DNA of 21,654 nucleotides, taken from the NCBI GenBank assembly GCA_022571175.1, contig JACZYI010000010.1:1-21654 (forward strand). The letters run 5' to 3'. Position numbers and translations under genes: made by a program. Each line of letters begins with the position of its first letter. The first letter of the stretch is position 1. The notes beneath the pieces are model-generated. The model worked only from the letters and a program-made list of their open reading frames with translations. It had not been told where the DNA came from and searched no databases. This DNA comes from Pseudomonadota bacterium. Lineage in GTDB: Bacteria; Pseudomonadota; Alphaproteobacteria; Sphingomonadales; SMXR01. Shown piece by piece: positions 1 to 6,687 of the stretch.

Positions 1-61
1 AAACCAGCTCTTACAACAAGAATAATAGATTGATGAAGCCACAGGATTACTGGGTTTTCTT
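1..61. other. Left window edge, non-coding
   Basis: The 61 bases after the stop of the first integrase hold no gene, no clear terminator and no repeat shared with the right side of the element. The element's left end is probably outside the window. Confidence 0.3.
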
Positions 62-1093
62 TCATTTTCCGTTAGCGTTTAACCCGCTGATTATATCGCC
101 TTGTCGGTAGAGATCGATCTGTCCATAACTAATGAATGTTGTTAAAGGACTTTCATGTCCTAGATTTTGACTCCAAGCCTTAAACTCCTCGGGTGTGGTG
201 CAAATTTGCTGTCCCAATCGAACAAGAGTATTTCGAAACCTGTGCGGGCTGTAATAGGGAAGCCCTGCCCGCTTAAAGGCGGCTCTGAAGATACCGCGTA
301 CCGGAGTAGTAGTGCACCAATGCTCAGACTCAAGCCCTAATGGACTGAAGGAATGATATTCATCTTGACCTATTTTGGTTCTGGGAAATAAAGGTGCGTC
401 ATTTCCATGTACCTTTTCTTCTTTCAAGAATTTTACCCATTCTACAAAAACGTCTTTCATGTCATCCCCAACCGGAAAAAAATATGTATCAATTCGTTTG
501 CTAAATTTTGTGTTCACCTCGGTTGGGTCTTGATTCACAAAATCTCGATACAAATCAATATGCTTTAATTTCAAGCTTATAATAGCGCTATCCCGTATGC
601 CGGTCAGGATCGTAAAGGCTATGAGGGCTCTGTCCCGTTTTTCTATGTCCGTTTCATGCTGCGAAGAAAAGATAGCCTTGCGAATTTCTTCCATCGTTGG
701 GAAAGGTTTGTATTTGGGAGCTTGGGCTGCCCGCGTTTCTTTTTCTGAAAGATTCAAATATTCAATTTCCGTTGGGCAAATACGTGATTTAAAACCGGGT
801 TGAAACCTCAACCAGCCAAAAAAGGCTTTTAGGGCATTTATGGTGCTTAGGATGGTCGCCTTGGCAAGAGGCTGCCCACTACCAATGGCCTTTATCCCAG
901 CCAAATGTTTTTTGAATGCGATGGCCTGACCTTTGTTAAATAACTTGAACGACGCAAACTGGGTATATTCTTCAAAGCGCAAGATGGCTTTTCTGATCGC
1001 ATTTACCGTTGTCTCTGCCTTTCGATCCGCCTCTTTCAAATAAACGTAGTAGGCCCTTTTTATGCGTTCATTTTCTGGGTTGTAGTTATTCAT
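62..1093 (-). CDS. Tyrosine recombinase / site-specific integrase (non-P4 type)
   Basis: A 343-aa tyrosine recombinase, expected to catalyse site-specific DNA strand exchange through a 3'-phosphotyrosyl intermediate. An N-terminal SAM-like core-binding region lies at about residues 10-100. The C-terminal catalytic domain shows Arg167 (TGIRDSA), His284 and Arg287 (PHRFRNT), His313 (LGHES) and nucleophile Tyr323 (ISYGQ), so the active site looks complete. It is the last gene of a minus-strand trio: its ATG overlaps the 3' end of the HTH/zinc-ribbon gene by 8 bases (1086-1093), which suggests translational coupling. It differs clearly from the P4-type integrase at 2932-4170: there is no DUF4102 arm-binding domain. 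The gene is complete and ends 61 bases from the window edge. Target site and element boundaries are not visible. The family call is secure; the role as the element's integrase is inference. Confidence 0.93.
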   Translation of the reverse strand: MNNYNPENERIKRAYYVYLKEADRKAETTVNAIRKAILRFEEYTQFASFKLFNKGQAIAFKKHLAGIKAIGSGQPLAKATILSTINALKAFFGWLRFQPGFKSRICPTEIEYLNLSEKETRAAQAPKYKPFPTMEEIRKAIFSSQHETDIEKRDRALIAFTILTGIRDSAIISLKLKHIDLYRDFVNQDPTEVNTKFSKRIDTYFFPVGDDMKDVFVEWVKFLKEEKVHGNDAPLFPRTKIGQDEYHSFSPLGLESEHWCTTTPVRGIFRAAFKRAGLPYYSPHRFRNTLVRLGQQICTTPEEFKAWSQNLGHESPLTTFISYGQIDLYRQGDIISGLNANGK

Positions 1094-1577
1094 TCTTCAA
1101 AATCCTTTCTAAGTGACACATAAGGGTGGGGTAGTTGCGCTCTATTATGTGTAGCCCTTCCATCTTCTGGACGTTGAACGTTTGGACGTAATTTGGGATT
1201 TTTTTAACTGAGCCTGCCTTAAATACTTTGGTGCTGCAGGTGTTACATATGCCCATAAGTTGTAGGCGGTTAGGGCCGGTAATTTTAATGTCAATTAACC
1301 CCTCCCAAACTGGACGAGGGATTTGGCATTTGAAACAAAAAATCTCATGAAACTCACAAGGGCGTTTACGTTTGATTTGTTTCTCTTTGAGGAAGGCAAT
1401 TATATCTGAACCATGCATCAAAAAGGGACGAGTTTTATCTATAAGACGTAGACCTGACTTTATCCATTGCCTAACAGTCCTTATATGAACATCAAGAAGC
1501 TCTGAAATTTCTTTAATATCATAGGAATAGTCACGTTTTATGACACGCGTATTGTATGTGCGTTTTTTCGCTGGCAT
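1086..1577 (-). CDS. HTH / zinc-ribbon protein of the integrase operon
   Basis: A 163-aa protein with a MerR/excisionase-like helix-turn-helix at about residues 18-65 (ISELLDVHIRTVRQWIKSGL). A likely zinc ribbon follows, formed by Cys81-x2-Cys84 and Cys111-x2-Cys114. The basic N-terminus (KKRTYNTRVIKR) fits DNA binding. The start is fixed by the neighbours: its ATG overlaps the stop of the upstream excisionase-like gene by one base (TAATG), and its stop overlaps the integrase start by 8 bases. Position between an excisionase-like gene and an integrase suggests an accessory or directionality factor, or a regulator of the trio. I do not recognise a named family. The HTH and Cys pairs are visible directly; the role is inferred. 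Confidence 0.8.
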   Translation of the reverse strand: MPAKKRTYNTRVIKRDYSYDIKEISELLDVHIRTVRQWIKSGLRLIDKTRPFLMHGSDIIAFLKEKQIKRKRPCEFHEIFCFKCQIPRPVWEGLIDIKITGPNRLQLMGICNTCSTKVFKAGSVKKIPNYVQTFNVQKMEGLHIIERNYPTLMCHLERILKNE

Positions 1578-1771
1578 TAATCAGTGGTTTTGTCTTTAAG
1601 GCCTTCAACATATGCAATTAGGCTTTCTTGCACGATCAATCGGCGTGTGCCTATCTTGACGCTTTCAATAAAGCCCTTATTCAATAATTCGTAAAAAGTT
1701 GCCCTGCAAACTCCAATATTATTGGCCGCGTCATTGAGTGAAATTAAAAGTGGGGTGGGTTCTGTAGTCAT
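1577..1771 (-). CDS. Excisionase-family helix-turn-helix protein
   Basis: A 64-aa single-domain protein of the HTH_17/excisionase type. The pattern is characteristic: LISLNDAANNIGVCRATFYELLNKGFI followed, in the next segment, by SVKIGTRRLI, that is a winged HTH with the usual R/K-R-x-hydrophobic wing. It is the first gene of the trio with the HTH/zinc-ribbon protein (1-base TAATG overlap) and the tyrosine recombinase. A small DNA-bending protein beside an integrase is the classic arrangement for a recombination directionality factor, although many such proteins are only transcription regulators. A strong inverted repeat (1777-1816) lies just upstream and may be its binding site. Domain call is firm; excisionase activity is inferred. 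Confidence 0.85.
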   Translation of the reverse strand: MTTEPTPLLISLNDAANNIGVCRATFYELLNKGFIESVKIGTRRLIVQESLIAYVEGLKDKTTD

Positions 1772-1776
1772 CTGTA

Positions 1777-1816
1777 TATCTCCATCTGGTTATGCCAGTG
1801 TTCAGGCATGGAGATA
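1777..1816. repeat. 9-bp inverted repeat upstream of the excisionase-like gene
   Basis: Perfect arms TATCTCCAT (1777-1785) and ATGGAGATA (1808-1816) are separated by 22 bases. Inside them a second complementary pair, GCC (1794-1796) and GGC (1805-1807), can extend the structure. It begins 6 bases before the start codon at 1771 and would lie in the leader or at the transcription start of the trio. It could be an operator, a directionality-factor site or an RNA hairpin that controls translation. The repeat is seen directly; its role is inference. Confidence 0.6.
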
Positions 1817-1823
1817 GGCTAGA

Positions 1824-1852
1824 AGTATAAACGGAAATGTGCAGGGACAAAC
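1824..1852 (-). promoter_or_regulatory. Weak promoter candidate for the xis-HTH-int trio
   Basis: On the minus strand a TATACT box (1824-1829) lies 17 bases from GTTTGT (1847-1852), which is a poor -35. Transcription would begin close to the inverted repeat at 1777-1816. The box pair is in the only gap between the 351-aa gene and the trio. Support is positional and by rough consensus only. Confidence 0.3.
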
Positions 1853-1879
1853 TAAAGGCGCGTTTGTACTATTTCGATT

Positions 1880-2935
1880 TTAGGTGTATTTGTTTATCAA
1901 ATCATCAATAATTATTAATGGTCTTTTCTCGGCATTTGTCAGAATATGAAGACTTCTAATTAATTCATTGTATCCTGATATGGATACCTCACGATCCTTA
2001 TCTGTTGCCCTTAGCGCTTTCTTGTATAGCTCTCCGCATTTGCCTATGTGGTTGCCATATCGATTCATGAAAAAGTGCCATAAAAATAGCCCCGGATCTT
2101 CTTCAAAATAAACCTGCGATTCAACCCATTCTTTCAATAAAGAAACTTTGTCGTCATTGTCCGACTTAAAGCCCAAGGCCCCAATTTCCATTAAGATGGG
2201 GTGAATCTTTTTCAGAAATTCTTTTGGGTAATAATTCAACATGTCACGTTTTGCCCACTGGGAAATAGTGTCCTCTGAGCAACCGTAATATTCGGCGACC
2301 TTGCTCGTGGCCTCATATTTTTTTCTACTTTTATTGATTCCCATGAGGATGGAGACGTTGCAAATAGCTAAAAACTTTAATTGGCGAATAGCAGTTATGT
2401 TTGTGCGCCACTTGCCTGTGTTCGAGGCCTTTAATAGTGCGCTAGTCTGCCCATCATTTAGCCGCCTTAGTGCATCTGCAATGTCAGTGGCATGTGGAAT
2501 GTGCAGGGGTAAATTGTGATCAATGCAAAATGCTATAAAATTGCGTTTGTCCTCCACGCTCGAAATCTTGTTTGAAATTGTATGAAAAGCCTTCACCCTT
2601 GAGGGGTATTTTTGCGTATCTAAGGTGATCATTTTCCCTAGTAACCTGTTGTAAACCCGCCCCTCTTTTTTGGTTAAACGCGTCTCTTGATGATGGTTGC
2701 GAAGCGCGTCATTAAGTGCCATTAATTCGCCTTCAACAAGGTGAGATAGTTTTGAGAAGCCTAAAAGTACTTGATATGCTCTGAGCGCCGTTTTGTCATC
2801 TCGATCTATATATTCTTCATAGGTCAGTGTTTTTGATTCATCAGATAAATTGGCATCCATTTCTCCAAATTCGGAAAGGTCTAGTATTTGATCTAGTAAC
2901 TTATGCCATTGCTTGCGCTCTTTTCTCATATTCAC
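1880..2935 (-). CDS. Unrecognised 351-aa protein co-translated with the P4-type integrase
   Basis: I do not recognise this family. The protein is soluble, highly charged and has no signal peptide or membrane segment. A helix-turn-helix-like stretch occurs at about residues 208-232 (TSKVAEYYGCSEDTISQWAK), which suggests DNA binding. The N-terminal 120 residues look helical and basic. The first codon is GTG at 2935, overlapping the integrase stop (GTGA); an ATG two codons later (2929) is an equally likely start. The overlap means it is translated with the P4-type integrase and may be a recombination accessory factor, a regulator or cargo. Its low-GC look matches the integrase genes and contrasts with the chromosome to the right. 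That it is a real gene is well supported by length and overlap; its function is open. Confidence 0.75.
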   Translation of the reverse strand: MNMRKERKQWHKLLDQILDLSEFGEMDANLSDESKTLTYEEYIDRDDKTALRAYQVLLGFSKLSHLVEGELMALNDALRNHHQETRLTKKEGRVYNRLLGKMITLDTQKYPSRVKAFHTISNKISSVEDKRNFIAFCIDHNLPLHIPHATDIADALRRLNDGQTSALLKASNTGKWRTNITAIRQLKFLAICNVSILMGINKSRKKYEATSKVAEYYGCSEDTISQWAKRDMLNYYPKEFLKKIHPILMEIGALGFKSDNDDKVSLLKEWVESQVYFEEDPGLFLWHFFMNRYGNHIGKCGELYKKALRATDKDREVSISGYNELIRSLHILTNAEKRPLIIIDDLINKYT

Positions 2936-4170
2936 GCTTTGCTTTCTTGCATAAGATTTAGTTGGCCATTCTGGCTGTATGGCATGTTGGTGAAGTCAGC
3001 CCATTTATTCATAAGGTCGCGACGTTTGTCCAACAAGTTGCTTCTGAAGTAAGCTGCTTCGGCTTTGTCTTTGAGTTGGTGCGCAAGTGCATTTTCAATA
3101 ACCTCACGAGGAAAGGACGTTTTCTCAGCCGCCCAATCTCTAAAGGTTGATCGAAAGCCATGTGTTGTGATGCCTGTAATTTTCATGCGCTCCATAAGCT
3201 TTTTAAAAACTACGTCTGAAAGAGGTTTGCCAGATTTTGGACTACTAAACAGATAATCATTTCCGCTCAAGCGGGGCTGGGATTGAATTATGGAAATTGC
3301 CTCGGCGCAGAGAGGGATAATATGTTCTTTATCCGCTTTCATGCGCTCGGCGGGGATAGTCCACAAAGCTTTTTTAATATCAAATTCAGACCAAACTGCA
3401 TTTCTAATCTCACCGCTTCTGGTCGCTGTGAGTATTATGAGTCTTAAGGCTTGAGCGCTATTTGCTTCTCTTTCTCTCAATTTATCCATAAAGGAATTTA
3501 TTTCAGGGTAAGGAAGGGCGGCAAAGTGTTTAACTTTGTGCAACTCGCTTGGTTTAGGAAGTAGTTTGTCTAAGTGACCCTTCCAACGAGCTGGGTTTTC
3601 CCCTTTTCGAAGGCCCTGAACCGTGGCCCAATCCAATATGTTTTCAAGTCGCCCTCGAAGCCGCGAGGCAGTTTCTGTCTTTTCTCGCCATATGGGGTCA
3701 AGAGCACGCATGATCTGGCTTCGTTCTATTGTGTTTACAGGTAAATGGCCTAGCGAGGGGTAAGCAAATCTTTTTAATGAGCTTTTCCAAATTTCCGCGT
3801 GCCTAGTGCTTTTCCACCTTGCAGAGTGAGCTTTGAGGTATTCTTCAGCACATTTCTTAAATGTCAAAACACCTACATTGTCTGCTTTTATCCGCTCCAA
3901 GCGTTCGTTACGTGCCTTTATGGGGTCTACGCCCTCCCTCAGCCCCTTTTTGCACTCAAGAGCCTCTACGCGGGCTTCAGAGAGGGTTACTGTGCTGGTG
4001 GAGCCTAGTCCCATCTCTCTTGGCGTTTTGTCCAACATGAATCGAAAGAGCCATGACTTCGAGCCAGATCTACTGACCTGCAAATATAGTCCGTTCCCGT
4101 CAGCATATCGGCCTTGTTTCTTTTCAGCTTTTATACCACGGTCTGAAAGCTTATTTATCTGTCTTGCCAT
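2932..4170 (-). CDS. P4-type tyrosine integrase (DUF4102 arm-binding domain)
   Basis: A 412-aa integrase of the P4/CTX-island type. The N-terminal DUF4102 arm-DNA-binding domain covers about residues 1-85 (KKQGRYADGNGLYLQV, then SKSWLFRF). A SAM-like core-binding domain follows at about 100-200. The catalytic domain at about 220-395 has Arg251 (TATRSGE), Lys281, His337 and Arg340 (HGFRSTFRDW), His364 (ALAH) and Tyr374 (AAYFRS). I chose the ATG at 4170 because MARQINKLSDRGI matches the usual family N-terminus; the upstream in-frame TTG at 4212 lies inside the palindrome in front of the gene. The 3' end overlaps the 351-aa gene by 4 bases. Such integrases normally insert at tRNA or tmRNA 3' ends; only a degenerate tRNA-like sequence is seen at 4301-4329. 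Confidence 0.95.
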   Translation of the reverse strand: MARQINKLSDRGIKAEKKQGRYADGNGLYLQVSRSGSKSWLFRFMLDKTPREMGLGSTSTVTLSEARVEALECKKGLREGVDPIKARNERLERIKADNVGVLTFKKCAEEYLKAHSARWKSTRHAEIWKSSLKRFAYPSLGHLPVNTIERSQIMRALDPIWREKTETASRLRGRLENILDWATVQGLRKGENPARWKGHLDKLLPKPSELHKVKHFAALPYPEINSFMDKLREREANSAQALRLIILTATRSGEIRNAVWSEFDIKKALWTIPAERMKADKEHIIPLCAEAISIIQSQPRLSGNDYLFSSPKSGKPLSDVVFKKLMERMKITGITTHGFRSTFRDWAAEKTSFPREVIENALAHQLKDKAEAAYFRSNLLDKRRDLMNKWADFTNMPYSQNGQLNLMQESKA

Positions 4171-4172
4171 CT

Positions 4173-4213
4173 CTTGCCCACAACTTGACCCACAAATTAT
4201 TTGTGGGTACAAG
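4173..4213. repeat. Triple CTTG(A)CCCACAA repeat, likely integrase arm sites or operator
   Basis: Two direct copies (CTTGCCCACAA at 4173-4183 and CTTGACCCACAAA at 4184-4196) are followed by an inverted copy ending TTTGTGGGTACAAG at 4213. The second and third copies form a perfect 10-bp palindrome, ACCCACAAAT (4188-4197) and ATTTGTGGGT (4199-4208), around one base. It lies directly before the integrase ATG and touches the -10 box, so it fits arm-type binding sites and autorepression by the DUF4102 integrase. The repeats are seen directly; the binding protein is inferred. Confidence 0.7.
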
Positions 4214-4240
4214 CATACACGTATGGATGGCGATAAACAA
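4212..4240 (-). promoter_or_regulatory. Promoter candidate for the P4-type integrase
   Basis: On the minus strand TTGTTT (4235-4240) and TATGCT (4212-4217) are separated by 17 bases. The expected start point falls within the triple repeat at 4173-4213, which would allow a bound protein to block transcription. Consensus match is moderate and there is no experimental support. Confidence 0.45.
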
Positions 4241-4300
4241 CGTGAATTGATAATCCATTGTATTTACTAAAATAAATATGCATCTATGGACATTGAAGAG

Positions 4301-4329
4301 CGGGGGTTAGGTAGACTCCTCCGCTACCA
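4301..4329 (+). other. tRNA 3'-end-like sequence, possible decayed attachment site
   Basis: CGGGGGTT followed, after a divergent loop, by CTCCTCCGCTACCA resembles the T-arm and acceptor end of a bacterial tRNA. The T-loop is wrong (TTAGGTA in place of a TTCRANY loop) and the T-stem pairs poorly, so it is not a working tRNA. Its place between the P4-type integrase and a decayed DUF6538 integrase is where a tRNA-derived att site would be expected. No matching direct repeat is visible in the window. Confidence 0.25.
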
Positions 4330-4405
4330 AATTTCTCATAAGCCATTGTTTTAGAGTTATATAACTCTTCGTTGAATTCAGCCATATGAAAGGCTGGTAC
4401 AAACG

Positions 4406-4850
4406 ATGGTATGTTTTGATCCCTTCAAGCATTCATATTTATTGCAACGAAAAAACACATTTTATTATCGACGAAATATCCCGCTTTTAATCTGTCAGAT
4501 TGTCAATATGAGGGAAGTAAAATGGAGCTTAAGAACTTCGGAGCTTTCCACAGCCTTTGCAAAGTCTCAGCAAATCTCCCTAAAATTGGAGAAATTATTC
4601 AGGCCTGTTGGGGGGTGGTGAAGTGCGTTACTCAGAGTTTAGACGACAACTGGAAACTATTTGTAAGGAGATCATTGATCATCAATGTCGCTTTATTGAC
4701 AAGTATGGCCCCAAACCCGAGCAGCGCATTACATTAATGGCCGACCAGTCACACCAAGAGTTGGCAGCTTCCGGATTGAATCTTGAATGCCACTTGGGAG
4801 GACTATTAGTCGACAAGAAACTCAGCCGGAATCTGTCAGGGAGGAGCTGA
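4406..4850 (+). pseudogene. Frameshifted, truncated DUF6538-type integrase remnant
   Basis: Residues from 4406 (HSYLLQRKNTFYYRRNIP, then REVKWSLRTS) match the N-terminus typical of DUF6538 tyrosine recombinases (YLxRRxNTYYFRRRIP, then SLRT). The frame stops at 4619-4621, just after a run of six G (4610-4615). Taking out one G joins it to a second frame running to 4850 (EVRYSEFRRQLETICKEII), which resembles the charged helical region that follows in this family. The merged product is about 148 residues, with no core-binding or catalytic domain, so it is a relic. The alternative, two small real ORFs, is less likely. The end of the second frame carries the Shine-Dalgarno sequence of the TfoX-like gene at 4852. 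Confidence 0.5.
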
Positions 4851-4851
4851 A

Positions 4852-5202
4852 ATGGCACAAAACCAAGTGGAAGGCCTGCGCCTATTTCTGGCTGAATTTG
4901 AGGCTGTGGTAAATTCGGGCTGTGAGATAATATGCAAACCGTTTTTTGGTGGAGCCGCAGCCTATGCTGATAATCGTATTTTTATGACTCGAACCAAAGT
5001 TGGGCTGGCATTGAAGTTGCCGGAAAGTACCCGGCAACGTCTTCTGAACGAGGGCGCAACGCCCCTGCGCTATTTTCCCAAGGGGCATATTAAAAAAGAT
5101 TATGTTTTGTTGCCTCAGCACATGCTGGAAAATAAGGAAGCTTTCTCATTGCTGATTGGGGAAAGCATGGATTTTGTCCTCACTTTTCCTCACCGAGGCT
5201 GA
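4852..5202 (+). CDS. TfoX/Sxy N-terminal domain protein
   Basis: A 116-aa protein that is almost entirely a TfoX_N domain. Diagnostic features are the FFGGAAAYAD stretch at residues 31-40, IFMTRTKVGLALKLP at about 43-57, STRQRLLNEGATPLRYFPKG at about 59-78 and DYVLLPQHML near the end. TfoX/Sxy regulates competence genes with CRP in gammaproteobacteria, but stand-alone TfoX_N proteins are widespread and mostly uncharacterised. The TfoX_C half is missing, which is usual for these short forms. The start has a strong Shine-Dalgarno sequence (GGGAGGAG) lying in the end of the preceding integrase remnant. It sits at the edge of the mobile segment, so it could be the first chromosomal gene or cargo. 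No competence genes are nearby. Confidence 0.8.
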   Translation: MAQNQVEGLRLFLAEFEAVVNSGCEIICKPFFGGAAAYADNRIFMTRTKVGLALKLPESTRQRLLNEGATPLRYFPKGHIKKDYVLLPQHMLENKEAFSLLIGESMDFVLTFPHRG

Positions 5203-5260
5203 CAAATCGAACAAAATACCATTATTTTAGATGATTGCCGGTCTGCTCTTTAGATGGCGC

Positions 5261-6181
5261 TTATTCAGACCCGTTGCTGATGCTTAAAACGAAACCATGG
5301 ACCGCATCCAGAAGCGCTGCGCCGTCCACCTCGGACAAGGCCAACAAAGGTGCGCATGGCTCACCCCAGTCCGGGTCGTCATGATAATGTGCCAGCAAAA
5401 ATTTAAGCGCCGGCACCATGGGAAATTTCTGAATGATGTTGCGAATCTTGGTTATATCAGCTTGCAACATATTTGCATTTTCGCTGTCATATGCCTCAAA
5501 AACGGCAGAAATTGCCCTGGAATTTATATTGGCGGTGGCGGTTATGCAGCCCAATGCACCCTGTCTGAGACCATCCAGAAGAAAAACTTCCGATCCAGGG
5601 TAAATTTCAAAATCGGGTAAATGCTTCAGCAATGCTGCCGTATTAATCCAATCTCCGCTGCTGTCTTTTATGCCCACCACAAAATCAGGAAAGTTGTGGG
5701 CGAGCCTTGCCACCAAATCCAGGCTGAAGCCAACTCCGGCGATAGGGGGAATATGATAGAGATAAAGCCGCAGGCGATCATCTGCGACTTGCTCAATCAA
5801 CTGGGCGAAATAGGCATAGAGGCCATCATCGCTCACGGCCTTGTAATAGAATGGCGGTAATGTCAGAACCCCGTGGCAGCCGAGTTTGGTTGCATGTCGG
5901 GTCAGTTCAATCGTTTCTGCAAGCGAGCAAAGCCCGGTGCCGGGCAGCAATTGCCCGGGCGCAATGCCAGCAGCAACAAGAGCATCCAGCGCCTCCATGC
6001 GCTCACCCGGCGAGATGGAACTGGCCTCTCCAGTTGTGCCAAAGGGCACCAGTCCGGCGCAACCGTTATCCAGCAACCAGCGGGCGTGGGTAATATAGCG
6101 GGTGTGATCAACCGCACCGTCCTTGGTGAAGGGAGTTAATATTGGTGCCAGAACACCGGATAATTTTGCCTTTATTGTCAT
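5261..6181 (-). CDS. DHDPS/NAL-family aldolase (dihydrodipicolinate synthase family)
   Basis: A 306-aa class I aldolase of the dihydrodipicolinate synthase / N-acetylneuraminate lyase superfamily, cytoplasmic, using a Lys Schiff base with an oxo-acid such as pyruvate. The (beta/alpha)8 landmarks are present: GTTGEASS at 48-55 (substrate carboxylate binding), the catalytic Tyr142 in LYHIPP and the Schiff-base Lys172 in GIKDSSG. The LYHIPP form and the C-terminal region differ from housekeeping DapA, and the gene stands outside any lysine cluster. A paralog for another 2-oxo acid or sugar acid is therefore as likely as DapA itself. It lies 23 bases downstream of the PAS gene on the same strand, probably in one transcript. 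The ribosome-binding site is weak. The superfamily is certain; the substrate is not determined. Confidence 0.9.
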   Translation of the reverse strand: MTIKAKLSGVLAPILTPFTKDGAVDHTRYITHARWLLDNGCAGLVPFGTTGEASSISPGERMEALDALVAAGIAPGQLLPGTGLCSLAETIELTRHATKLGCHGVLTLPPFYYKAVSDDGLYAYFAQLIEQVADDRLRLYLYHIPPIAGVGFSLDLVARLAHNFPDFVVGIKDSSGDWINTAALLKHLPDFEIYPGSEVFLLDGLRQGALGCITATANINSRAISAVFEAYDSENANMLQADITKIRNIIQKFPMVPALKFLLAHYHDDPDWGEPCAPLLALSEVDGAALLDAVHGFVLSISNGSE

Positions 6182-6204
6182 GTCCAGCTCTCTGAAAAAA
6201 TGTA

Positions 6205-6687
6205 TCAGTCAAATGAAAAGATGCACAATGTTATATTAACCAGTTCATCGTCATCAGAAAGGAGCATGCCAAGGAAAGAATAGGTTGAATAATGGTTATG
6301 GGGGGCAAGCAATGGCATATTTTCCACAAAATATGAGGTTTTGTTTTCAATGGCCCAATAGGCCCGCGCCAGACTGGCATTTATGCCGGGAATCAGGTCC
6401 ATATATTGTCCGGTGGGTTCGTATCCAAGGACTTGGGTTACCAGTGTGCCAACCAGTCTCAGTCGAATACGAATGGGGTTATGTTCCACATCTGCCAGCG
6501 CCACATAGGGAAGCAGTGCGGTAAACTCGGACGGGTCGAAATCCTGGCGGGAGGGCATAGCCCGCTCGCCGCGCTTCTGGTCCCAAAGCTCGTACAATGT
6601 TCGAAAGGCCGGAATTTTGAGGTCTTCAAGAGAATTTATCTTGATGATTGCATCCAGCGGGTCTTCAGCACCTCTACCTTCTGACAT
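6205..6687 (-). CDS. PAS-domain protein (PAS_5 / PF07310-like)
   Basis: A 160-aa protein consisting of one PAS_5-like domain, a family found largely in Alphaproteobacteria. The typical opening, IPAFRTLYELWDQKRGERAMPSRQDFDP, is followed by LLPYVALADVE and, after a short gap, RIRLRLVGT. The ATG at 6687 is preferred because GGAAGGAGA stands just before it; the longer frame from 6717 would put that signal inside the coding region. No output domain (kinase, GGDEF, HTH) is attached, so it probably acts through a partner. The likely partner gene by position is the aldolase 23 bases downstream. A M20 amidohydrolase gene diverges across a 269-base gap. Ligand and role are unknown. Confidence 0.8.
   Translation of the reverse strand: MSEGRGAEDPLDAIIKINSLEDLKIPAFRTLYELWDQKRGERAMPSRQDFDPSEFTALLPYVALADVEHNPIRIRLRLVGTLVTQVLGYEPTGQYMDLIPGINASLARAYWAIENKTSYFVENMPLLAPHNHYSTYSFLGMLLSDDDELVNITLCIFSFD

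Noticed and set aside
4171..4212. TTG start at 4212 for the P4-type integrase
   Set aside because: It falls inside the palindromic repeat and adds residues not typical of the family; ATG 4170 gives the usual N-terminus.
3833..4270. Plus-strand open frames opposite the P4-type integrase N-terminus
   Set aside because: The integrase on the minus strand has a clear DUF4102 domain there; the plus frames are shadows.
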